From the NCBI RefSeq assembly GCF_024320865.1, contig NZ_JANDBD010000003.1, positions 124,001-188,000 on the forward strand: 64,000 nt of DNA, in the 5' to 3' direction. This stretch comes from Mycolicibacterium arenosum (GTDB lineage Bacteria; Actinomycetota; Actinomycetes; Mycobacteriales; Mycobacteriaceae). Positions 37,582 to 45,041 of this stretch are shown here, in pieces. Both the position numbers and the translations under genes were made by a program. Position 1 is the stretch's first letter. Every line of letters starts with the position of its first letter. The notes below the pieces were generated by a model that was not told where the DNA came from, did not search any database, and saw only the letters and a list, made by a program, of their open reading frames with translations.

Positions 37582-39077
37582 CGCCCGCGAGCGTGGTACT
37601 CGGCGACGAGAGCCTCGGCGCTGCGCACCGCGGCGCGGCACACCCGCGTGGTGAACGGGTCGTTGAGCGGGTGGTCCGCACGTCGACGCCAGCGCTGTGC
37701 GGCGGCGAACGCGGCGCGCGGGCCGTCGTACGGGGCGTCGGGCGACAGGCCGAGCCGACTCGCCGCGTCGGTGCCGGAGCCGCCGATGATCCGCCGCAGC
37801 GACGCCATCTCGTCGTCATTCAACGTCGTTGTCCGAGAACGTAATTGGCTGAGCAGCCGGAGTTCCTCGAATGCGTGCGTGTCGGCCAGCAGCGGATCGA
37901 TGTCGGCGAGGATCTCACGCGTGGCGAAGATCGGATTGGCCTGCACGAACTGCCGCAGCGACACCAGCGCGGTGTGCGCCTTCAGCAGATCGGATCGCTG
38001 CGCGAACTGCTGATCGATGACGTCGCGCAGCGCGATCAGCCCGCTGCGCTCCAGCAGCTCGTCGGCCAGCGCCACCGAGTCGGTGACGCCCGCGCGCAAC
38101 ACGGCGATGGAGATCCGCAGGCCGAACATGCCGAAGCGGTCCAGTAGCGCCGCGCGCGTCGGCGCGTCGACGGGCAGCGAGCTGTCCTCCCGCACGAAGC
38201 GGTCCACTGACAGCATGGCCCTCGTCAGCTCGGTCGCGTCGACGCCCGCGAGCTTCTCCAACGCGACGAACTCGCTCTGCCGCAGCGTGCGAGCGGTCAG
38301 CGCCAGCAACCCCGACACCGGGACGACGGCCTGGCAGATGCCGGTGCGGTCCATCTCCTCGGTGAACCTGCCCGCGACGTCCTTCGCCGACATCATCGCG
38401 TCGATGCGGCCCGCCCCGATCTCGTCGGCACGCGAGGCCACGCCGATGACGCCCAGCGCTCCCGACGATCCGCCGACCAGTTCCCCGATCTGCCGAAGCA
38501 GCGCGATGTCCGGGGCGTTGAGGGTGCGCAACAGGAACACCACGGCGTCGACGCGGGGCACGCCGTCGTCGGGCACCAGCAGGCGCAGCGTCCGCTCGGA
38601 CACGTCGCGCGACAGCGACGACGTACCGGGGGTGTCGATGATCGTGGTGTTGACGAGCTCCGCCGCCGGCCACTCGACGTCGAGATCCACCACGTCGACC
38701 GGATCGAGGCTGGCGAAGTCGAACGACAGCGCACGCTCGCCGGTCACGCCCTCGCGCACGATCGGCACGTTGGACCGACGACCGCCTCGGTGGTTGGCCG
38801 TCACCTTCGGCGTCGGGCCGTAGCGGAACCAGGTGACGATGCGGGTGGCCTCGGTGGCGTCGGTCGGAGCGATGTCCTCGCCGACGAGAGCGTTGACCAG
38901 CGTGGACTTGCCCGCCTTGAGCGTCCCGGCCAGCGCGATGCGGATCGGCTGGTTGAGCCTCCTGCCGATCCAGTCCAGCTGGTTGTGCACGTCGGGGCGC
39001 TGGGCGTAATGGGGGTCCGCCCGATACGCCTGAATGGTGCCGCCGAGGATCGCGCGCACGTGATCACTCGTGCTCAT
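37578..39077 (-). CDS. iniC: Dynamin-like GTPase IniC
   Basis: A 499-residue dynamin-family GTPase homologue of IniC (Rv0343). Motifs: P-loop AGTLKAGKSTLVNAL (about 50-64), switch TDATEATRIV, G3 IIDTPGTSS (about 145) and a weak G4 VASRADE. No clear membrane paddle helix like that of IniA. The iniBAC genes respond to cell-wall-active drugs such as isoniazid and ethambutol in M. tuberculosis, and IniA acts in membrane remodelling. It follows iniA by 11 bp on the minus strand. Confidence 0.92.
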   Translation of the reverse strand: MSTSDHVRAILGGTIQAYRADPHYAQRPDVHNQLDWIGRRLNQPIRIALAGTLKAGKSTLVNALVGEDIAPTDATEATRIVTWFRYGPTPKVTANHRGGRRSNVPIVREGVTGERALSFDFASLDPVDVVDLDVEWPAAELVNTTIIDTPGTSSLSRDVSERTLRLLVPDDGVPRVDAVVFLLRTLNAPDIALLRQIGELVGGSSGALGVIGVASRADEIGAGRIDAMMSAKDVAGRFTEEMDRTGICQAVVPVSGLLALTARTLRQSEFVALEKLAGVDATELTRAMLSVDRFVREDSSLPVDAPTRAALLDRFGMFGLRISIAVLRAGVTDSVALADELLERSGLIALRDVIDQQFAQRSDLLKAHTALVSLRQFVQANPIFATREILADIDPLLADTHAFEELRLLSQLRSRTTTLNDDEMASLRRIIGGSGTDAASRLGLSPDAPYDGPRAAFAAAQRWRRRADHPLNDPFTTRVCRAAVRSAEALVAEYHARGR

Positions 39078-39088
39078 CGGGGAACAGT

Positions 39089-40924
39089 TTAGGCGGCGCC
39101 GATTGGAGGAGTTTCCAGCTTGATCGCGTTGTCCACGACCTGCACCAGGATGTTGAGCTGCCGCTCCAGCTCTCGCACCCTGGTCGCGCGCTCGGTCTCC
39201 TCGAGCTGAGCCGAGGCCAGGGTGGCCTGCAGCGACTCGTTGAGCGACCGGGTGGTCTGGTTGGCGATGCCCCGGTAGTGGTCGCGCAGCTGGCGCTGGA
39301 TGGCCCGCAGCCGGTCCCGCGACTCCTTGATGACGACGAAGGACACATCGTCGACGAAGCGCCGGGTGTTCATCTTCGCTTCGTTGCGCACGCGCGACAT
39401 CCGGTTCTCCATGTCCTCCTTGTACGCCTTGCGGCCGAGCACCAGGCCGGCGCCGAGCGACAGCGGGTTGAACATGCCGAGACCCGCGAACGACGTCAGC
39501 ATGCCGAACATCAGCACGCCGCCGTAGGAACCGCGCATACCGGTGACGACCTTGTGGCCCTTGCCGATCGGCTTGGCCTCGAGCCGCGCCACCGACTTCA
39601 GCTCACCGAAACCGGCCCCCATGTCGCGGGCACTGACCTCGGGCATGTCGACGGTGTCCAAGCCCGCTTCGGTGAACGTGCGGGCGACATCGGCTGCGAG
39701 CGCCTCGGCGCGCTGGAAGGCCCAGACGAAGTTGTCTCCGACGGCCGTCGCGATGGACTGTTCGAGTTCGGACCCGATCTCGGCCCAGTGCTGAGTCGGG
39801 TCGCAGCTGTCGATGACCTTCTCGGTGTGCGCAGTGATGTGGCGGAAGCGATTTCGCAGATCGTGGTCGATGTCGGAGGTGAGGTCGGCGATACCGTCGT
39901 TGAGCACCTGCTGCCACAGTGCCGTGTTCTGCAGCGCGTCGGTCGCCTCCTGCTTGCGCCGCTCCAAGTCCGCCGTCAGCTTCTCGCGCGTGGTCGGATC
40001 GTTCAGCGCCGACAGCTCGGACTCCACGGAGAGCTTGAGATGCTCTGCAGCGGAACGGATGTCGGCGACCACCTGATCGCGCACCCGGTCGGTCTCACGG
40101 GTCAGCACGCGTTCGCTGAGGAACTTCACGATCGCCGGGAAGTTGGACTCCTCGTTGAGCTCCTTGTCGTTGAGCTGGATGGCGTGTGAGCGTAATGCTG
40201 AAGAGACCGGGGTGATCGTCGTGTTGATCCCGGCCCGGCGCAGGTGCGCCTCGTTCGCCGCGACGATCTCGCGCCAGTGCGGGTACAGGTCGGTCTTGGT
40301 GGCGACGATCGTTGCGACAGGACAGATTTCGAGAGCCTGCCGGATGAAGACGAGCTCCGGCTCGGTGAACTCCTGACTGGTGTCACTGACCATCAGCATC
40401 GCGTCGGCCTCGGGCAGCAGCCCCAACGTCGCCGACAGGTGGGGCTGACCGTGGCCGCCGACGCCCGGCGTGTCGATGAACGCCAGCCCGCCGTTGAGCA
40501 ACGGGCTCGCCACGTTCACCTCGATCCGCAGCACCTCGCGTCCGCCGGCCTGAGGGGCGAACCGCAGATCCTTCTTCAGGTCGTCCACCGGCACGTCCAC
40601 CCGCTGCGGTTCGCCGTTGGCGTCGGCGACGACGAGCCGTGCCGACGCCGGGTCACCGCTGGAGACGAAGGTGGGCAACACCGTGCTCTCGTCGTCGCCG
40701 ACGCGGGCGACCGGCACGTTCAGCAGCGAGTTCACCAGCTGGCTCTTGCCCTGCTTGAGCTGGCCGGCGATCACGACGCGAATCTGCGGGTCGCTGATGC
40801 GCTCCTTGGCCACTGCGAGCCGTTCGACGAGGTCGCCGCGCTCGTAGGTGTCGGCGATGCGGCTGGTGTGGTCGATGAGCTCGAGGATCACCTTGACCTT
40901 GCGAGGGTCGTTCGGTTGCGTCAT
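39089..40924 (-). CDS. iniA: Dynamin-like GTPase IniA
   Basis: A 611-residue bacterial dynamin homologous to IniA. P-loop AGQLKQGKSQLVNSL (about 53-67), G3 FIDTPGVGGHG (about 153), G4 VATKTDLYP (about 210), long helical stalk, and a hydrophobic membrane-insertion segment GVLMFGMLTSFAGLGMFNPL (about 475-500), ending in a coiled coil (RATRVRELERQLNILV). It should bind and remodel the inner membrane in a GTP-dependent way. It lies between iniB (100 bp upstream) and iniC. Confidence 0.95.
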   Translation of the reverse strand: MTQPNDPRKVKVILELIDHTSRIADTYERGDLVERLAVAKERISDPQIRVVIAGQLKQGKSQLVNSLLNVPVARVGDDESTVLPTFVSSGDPASARLVVADANGEPQRVDVPVDDLKKDLRFAPQAGGREVLRIEVNVASPLLNGGLAFIDTPGVGGHGQPHLSATLGLLPEADAMLMVSDTSQEFTEPELVFIRQALEICPVATIVATKTDLYPHWREIVAANEAHLRRAGINTTITPVSSALRSHAIQLNDKELNEESNFPAIVKFLSERVLTRETDRVRDQVVADIRSAAEHLKLSVESELSALNDPTTREKLTADLERRKQEATDALQNTALWQQVLNDGIADLTSDIDHDLRNRFRHITAHTEKVIDSCDPTQHWAEIGSELEQSIATAVGDNFVWAFQRAEALAADVARTFTEAGLDTVDMPEVSARDMGAGFGELKSVARLEAKPIGKGHKVVTGMRGSYGGVLMFGMLTSFAGLGMFNPLSLGAGLVLGRKAYKEDMENRMSRVRNEAKMNTRRFVDDVSFVVIKESRDRLRAIQRQLRDHYRGIANQTTRSLNESLQATLASAQLEETERATRVRELERQLNILVQVVDNAIKLETPPIGAA

Positions 40925-41024
40925 GGGTTCTCCTCGAAATGCCGTCGTGTCACGGTAGACGCAACGGCGCGGGGATCACCCGGCTGTGCCCTAGGTGATC
41001 CCCGCCCCGTTCGCTACTGGTCGA

Positions 41025-42041
41025 TCAGAACGCGTCCATCTCGTTCGAGTTGTGCGACGCCGTGTCGTTGTGCGACGCGATGTCGGTGTCGTTGTTCGAC
41101 GCCACGTTGCTGGTCAGGCTGCTGTCGGAGTAGCTGTGGTCGTCGACCGAGTTGTCCGTGTGGATCTCGTTCGTCGTCTCGACGGTGGTGTTCACCGAGC
41201 TGTCCTGGGCGTAGTCCTGGCCGACCGTGGTCTGGTTTCCACCGACCGAGGTGTTGCCCGAGTTGGTGCTGCTGTGCGAGTCGGTCAGGATGATCGACCC
41301 GCCACCGCCGCCGCCACCGGCGTTGGCCTCGTTGCCACCGGTGCCGATGCCGATCAGGCTGCCGCCGCCGTCGGCGCCGGCGTTGCCGCCGTGACCGCCG
41401 GACATGTCGTTGTCCTTGATGACCGGGCCCTCGTTATCGGAGATGACGTCACCGCCCGCGTTCTGCGACTGATCGGTGATCTCGGTGTCGTTGCCCTGGC
41501 CGATGGTCGTGGACCCGTGGTCCCCGGTGACGACCGTGCCGGTGTTGGCGTTGTTGTCGTCGCCGACCACGTTGCCGTCGCCCTTCACGCTGGTGGTGTC
41601 GATGTCCCCGGCGGTGCCGGTGTTCACGACGCCGCCCTCGGTGGCGGTGTTGCTGGTCTTGTCACCCAGGGTGATGTCGCCGAAGCCGAGGTTGAAGGCG
41701 CCGTTCTGGGCGTTCGACCCGGCGGACTGGTTGGGGCTCATCAGGTCGTTGTTGCTCGCGATGGGCACGTTGTTGTTGCTCGCGAACTCGTTGTTGGGGG
41801 CCCAGGTCGGCGACGCGATGTTGTGGTGACTCGCCACCGCCTGCTGCAGGCCCTGCACCGGGTCGCCGCCGCCGAGCACCAGGCCGGCGGGAGCGGCGGT
41901 CGCGGCGACCGCCTGCAGCTGCGCCGCCGTGACGTTCGGCAGGCCGGCGTCGCGCAGCGAGTTGTCCGGGTCCAGGACGAACCGTGCCGCGGCATCGGGG
42001 CTGCGGAAGAGATCCAGGATGAAGTCGATGAGGTTGGTCAT
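41025..42041 (-). CDS. iniB: Envelope-stress-induced protein IniB
   Basis: A 338-residue protein with the IniB N-terminal domain (MTNLIDFILDLFRSPDAAARF..., about 1-50) followed by an Asn/Gly/Asp/Ser-rich low-complexity region containing repeated SNN(N)D and ASHND motifs. The composition resembles secreted or cell-wall-associated Gly/Asn-rich proteins, though no classical signal peptide is present. ATG 42041 is chosen because the IniB domain begins there and AAAGGAA precedes it. First gene of iniB-iniA-iniC; function unknown even in M. tuberculosis. Confidence 0.9.
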   Translation of the reverse strand: MTNLIDFILDLFRSPDAAARFVLDPDNSLRDAGLPNVTAAQLQAVAATAAPAGLVLGGGDPVQGLQQAVASHHNIASPTWAPNNEFASNNNVPIASNNDLMSPNQSAGSNAQNGAFNLGFGDITLGDKTSNTATEGGVVNTGTAGDIDTTSVKGDGNVVGDDNNANTGTVVTGDHGSTTIGQGNDTEITDQSQNAGGDVISDNEGPVIKDNDMSGGHGGNAGADGGGSLIGIGTGGNEANAGGGGGGGSIILTDSHSSTNSGNTSVGGNQTTVGQDYAQDSSVNTTVETTNEIHTDNSVDDHSYSDSSLTSNVASNNDTDIASHNDTASHNSNEMDAF

Positions 42042-42190
42042 TGGGGTTCCTTTCTCAGGCGGGTTCTCGGTCTGGTCACCGGATCGCTCCGGCGAACTGA
42101 AGACCACGTTATTGAGCGGCGGAGGCATCGGAAACGGGGCCGGATCCCCTCGCGTGGACATCCCGTAGTGGGGTGTTCGGGGGATCTAGA

Positions 42191-42205
42191 TTAGGGGATT
42201 AGGGG
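42191..42205. promoter_or_regulatory. TTAGGGG direct repeats upstream of iniB
   Basis: Two copies of TTAGGGG at 42191-42197 and 42199-42205 (8-bp period), about 150 bp before iniB, embedded in a G-rich stretch. The same heptamer recurs in the next intergenic region (42955-42976), suggesting a shared regulator, possibly IniR. Motif reading only. Confidence 0.4.
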
Positions 42206-42253
42206 ATGCCCCTGGGGGTCCGTGAGTCAGCCCCGCGACGTGCGCAAACGCAG

Positions 42254-42286
42254 CGACGGCGCAGCCCGTCAAGGGCTGCGCCGTCG
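42254..42286 (-). terminator. Terminator of the IniB-like gene
   Basis: Perfect 14-bp inverted repeat, arms 42254-42267 and 42273-42286, 5-nt loop (GTCAA). It lies 20 bp past the stop of the minus-strand gene at 42307 and separates it from iniB. Confidence 0.8.
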
Positions 42287-42306
42287 TGTGCGGAGAGAAC
42301 CATCGG

Positions 42307-42861
42307 CTAGATCAGGTCGTCCAGTTCGGGGCCGTGGGGGATCTCGGCCGCCATGCCGTGCTGGTCGAGTTGGTCGTGAACCTGCTGGACCCAGCCGTCG
42401 TCGGCTGTGACGTCGGCGAACGGCAGATCGTCGATGACGGGCGCATCCAGTTGCGGGATGTCGTCGAGGCCGGCGACGGTGGGCACATCCGGGACGTCCA
42501 GTCCGGCCGTGTCGATGACCGACCCCGGATCACCGGTCGTCACAACGTGATTCAGCGTGCCGTACGGGTCGTCGATAACCTGCTGCGGCAGGTGGTCACC
42601 GAAGGCATCGAACGCGGCGGTCGCCTCCCCGCTCGTCCACACGTTGCTCGCGGCGTCGGCGCCGAACGCATCGAGACCGGCACTCGGGGCGACGGAGGAC
42701 ACCGACTCGGCCACGACGGGGATGAGGTGGTTGACGTCGGCGGCGGTGACGCCGGAGAGGTTCGCGTCGGCGAGCGCCTGTGCCGGATCCGCTGCGTACC
42801 GGGCGGCGGCGTCGGGGTCGCTCATCAGCGACATCACGAAGTCGAGGAGCGAGTTGGCCAT
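42307..42861 (-). CDS. IniB-domain protein (Rv0340-like)
   Basis: A 184-residue protein with the same N-terminal module as IniB (MANSLLDFVMSLMSDPDAAARYAADPAQAL, given here only as family context; the shared core is DPDAAAR and the LxxA-L pattern), then an acidic Asp/Val-rich tail without repeats. It corresponds by position and size to M. tuberculosis Rv0340, the gene before iniB. ATG 42861 has a strong GAAGGAGG. It has its own terminator, so it may be transcribed apart from iniBAC. Divergent from the Hsp70-like gene. Function unknown. Confidence 0.82.
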   Translation of the reverse strand: MANSLLDFVMSLMSDPDAAARYAADPAQALADANLSGVTAADVNHLIPVVAESVSSVAPSAGLDAFGADAASNVWTSGEATAAFDAFGDHLPQQVIDDPYGTLNHVVTTGDPGSVIDTAGLDVPDVPTVAGLDDIPQLDAPVIDDLPFADVTADDGWVQQVHDQLDQHGMAAEIPHGPELDDLI

Positions 42862-42954
42862 GACGTGCCTCCTTCCTGTGTGCGGTTACCGCCGATGCTA
42901 TCGGCGCTCGCCGCCTGAGAGATCGGTGCGCAGCCCACCCGTCCCCGACACCGG

Positions 42955-43006
42955 TTAGGGGGAGGACCGTTAGGGGTTCGATTCCACTAGGGGGTTTCGT
43001 CCCCCT
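42955..43006. promoter_or_regulatory. TTAGGGG repeats and hairpin in the divergent ini promoter region
   Basis: TTAGGGG occurs at 42955-42961 and 42970-42976, with a variant CTAGGGG at 42987-42993, followed by a G5/C5 inverted repeat (AGGGGG-N6-CCCCCT, 42989-43006). The region lies between the divergent IniB-like and Hsp70-like genes. It is a candidate operator cluster for both. Confidence 0.42.
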
Positions 43007-43070
43007 TCGATCGGCACGGACGGCTATGGTGAGGGCTGTTTGCGAAACCGAGGTCATAGAGGTTAGGCAC

Positions 43071-45041
43071 ATGAGCGACGCACTGGGATTGTCGATCGGG
43101 ACTACGAACCTGGTCGCCATCCGCGAGGGTAGGCCCCCGGTGATCAGGCGGGCGATCGTCACGCTGTTCCCCGACCGCGCCCCGGAAGTCGGCGTGCCCT
43201 CGGAGAATCCCCAGCTGGCTCCGTCCGCGGGCCCGCCCGGCCTGGTCCTGACGTCATTCGTTGAGCGGGTCGGCGATCCCGTGGCCCTGGTCGCGCCGGA
43301 CGGGACCTCGCACCGGGCGGAGGACATCCTCGTCGACGCCCTGGACGCGATGGCGCGGACCGTCGGTGGCGGAGCGCCGATCTCGATAGCGGTGCCGGCC
43401 CAGTGGAGCCCGGCAGTCATCGGCGCCCTGCGGGCCGCCCTTCAGACCAGGCCGAGCCTTTCGCCCAACGGCGTTCCCGCGTCGATCATTCCCGATGCGG
43501 GGGCCGCCCTGGCGGGCCTGCGCGCCGCGCCGGGGCTACCGGCCAACGGCATCGTCGTGCTGGTCGACATCGGCGGTACCGGCACCAGCATCACCCTGGC
43601 CGACGCCAGCGCCGGTCTCGCGCTCGTCGGCGACACCGTGCGGCACTACGAGTTCTCCGGCGACCTCATCGATCAGACCCTGCTGAACCACGTCGTGACG
43701 GGGATCGCCGAGGCACGTGAGTCCGACCCTGCCAGCACGGCGGCCGTCGGCTCGCTGGGGCGCCTGCGCGACGAGGCCAGGCGGGCCAAGGAGCGGCTTT
43801 CCTCCGAAACCGCGACCGTGATTCCCGTCGAACTGCCCGGCCACGCATCGGAGTTCCGCGTGACGCGCCCCGAGTTGGAGCGCCTCATCGATCCGCCCCT
43901 GAGCGGGCTGGTCAGCGCGATCGAGGACGTGCTGGCGCGCTACCGGATTCCGCTCGCCAACATCGCCGCCGTGGCGACCGTCGGTGGTGGCGCCGCCATT
44001 CCCCTTGTCACCCAACGGCTTTCGGAGCATCTGCGCGCGCCGGTGGTGACCACGCCCCAGCCTCAGCTGGCCAACGCGGCCGGTGCCGTGGTCGTCGCCG
44101 ACTTCGGCCTCGCCCCCGACGCGGCCACCGGGATGGCACCGGCGGCCGATGGCGCGACGGGCCTGGCCCCGACGCTGGGCTGGGCTGCCGGTGCGGCCGG
44201 TGTTGCCGGTGTTGCAGGAGCCGCCGGTGTTGCCGGCGCCTCGCCGGACGCGACGCAGATGGCGCCCGCCACACCCGACGCGGCCCAGACCTCGGCCTCC
44301 AGTTCGCTGGCCTGGTCGCAGGACGCCGACGGCATACCGACGACCGACTACGCCGCGGACGACTTCGCCGACCCCTACGGCGGTCCCGGCGACGCCCGCC
44401 CGGACATCGAGTACGCGCACGACGAGGAGGACGAACTCCCCGAGGAGGAGCTGACCCCCTGGTACCGGCGCCCGCCCATCCTGTTCGGCGCCGCCGCGGC
44501 CGCGTTCCTCTTGGCAGCAGGCGGTTTCGCGGTGGTGGGCCTGACCAGTTCATCGGATGAGCTGGACCCCGTCACCGAGGTCGTGACGATCACCTCGACG
44601 GGCTCGGACGGCAAGATCACCACGAACATCGTGACCAAGACCTCGGAGACGACGCAGGGCGAGGCGCCACAGACGTCGACGAGTTCGCAACCGCAGACCA
44701 CGGGCGAGACGACGACGTCCCCCACGACAACGACGACGTCGCCGACCACCACCACGACGACGACCACCACCACGACCACCACCACGACGACGACCACGAC
44801 GACGACCACCCCGTCGACGTCGACGTCGACGAGCACCTCGACCACGACGCAACCGCCCATCACCCCGAGCTCGTCGATCGAGCCGCCGCCGATCACGCCG
44901 GACACGCCCACGGCGCAGCCCATCACGCCGATCACGCCGCCGCCGTCGAGCCCCGTCGTGGTGCCCGAGTCCGTGGTCGCCTCGAGTCCGGCGCTGGTGC
45001 CCGAAGTCCAAGTGCCCATCTTGGTGCCGCCCCAGCCGTGA
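43071..45041 (+). CDS. Membrane-anchored Hsp70-like protein with poly-Thr outer tail
   Basis: A 656-residue protein with an actin-like Hsp70 ATPase domain (about 1-345): LGLSIGTTNLV (phosphate 1), VVLVDIGGTGTSITL (phosphate 2) and VATVGGGAAIPLV (adenosine). The Hsp70 substrate-binding domain is absent. It is replaced by an Ala/Gly linker (about 350-415), an acidic stretch, TPWYRRP with Trp464, one membrane helix (about 470-492) and an outer tail of about 160 residues with a run of roughly 30 Thr then Pro/Ser. ATG 43071 chosen. Its stop overlaps iniR as GTGA, so the two are co-translated. A role in sensing envelope state and controlling IniR is plausible but unproven. Confidence 0.82.
   Translation: MSDALGLSIGTTNLVAIREGRPPVIRRAIVTLFPDRAPEVGVPSENPQLAPSAGPPGLVLTSFVERVGDPVALVAPDGTSHRAEDILVDALDAMARTVGGGAPISIAVPAQWSPAVIGALRAALQTRPSLSPNGVPASIIPDAGAALAGLRAAPGLPANGIVVLVDIGGTGTSITLADASAGLALVGDTVRHYEFSGDLIDQTLLNHVVTGIAEARESDPASTAAVGSLGRLRDEARRAKERLSSETATVIPVELPGHASEFRVTRPELERLIDPPLSGLVSAIEDVLARYRIPLANIAAVATVGGGAAIPLVTQRLSEHLRAPVVTTPQPQLANAAGAVVVADFGLAPDAATGMAPAADGATGLAPTLGWAAGAAGVAGVAGAAGVAGASPDATQMAPATPDAAQTSASSSLAWSQDADGIPTTDYAADDFADPYGGPGDARPDIEYAHDEEDELPEEELTPWYRRPPILFGAAAAAFLLAAGGFAVVGLTSSSDELDPVTEVVTITSTGSDGKITTNIVTKTSETTQGEAPQTSTSSQPQTTGETTTSPTTTTTSPTTTTTTTTTTTTTTTTTTTTTTPSTSTSTSTSTTTQPPITPSSSIEPPPITPDTPTAQPITPITPPPSSPVVVPESVVASSPALVPEVQVPILVPPQP

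Noticed and set aside
42968..42990. GGTTCGATTCC resembling a tRNA T-loop
   Set aside because: Only four of five T-stem pairs form, and no acceptor, D or anticodon arm is found in the 60 bases upstream.
44700..44830. Repetitive tract considered as CRISPR or minisatellite
   Set aside because: It is a codon-periodic Thr run in an intact reading frame with no spacers.
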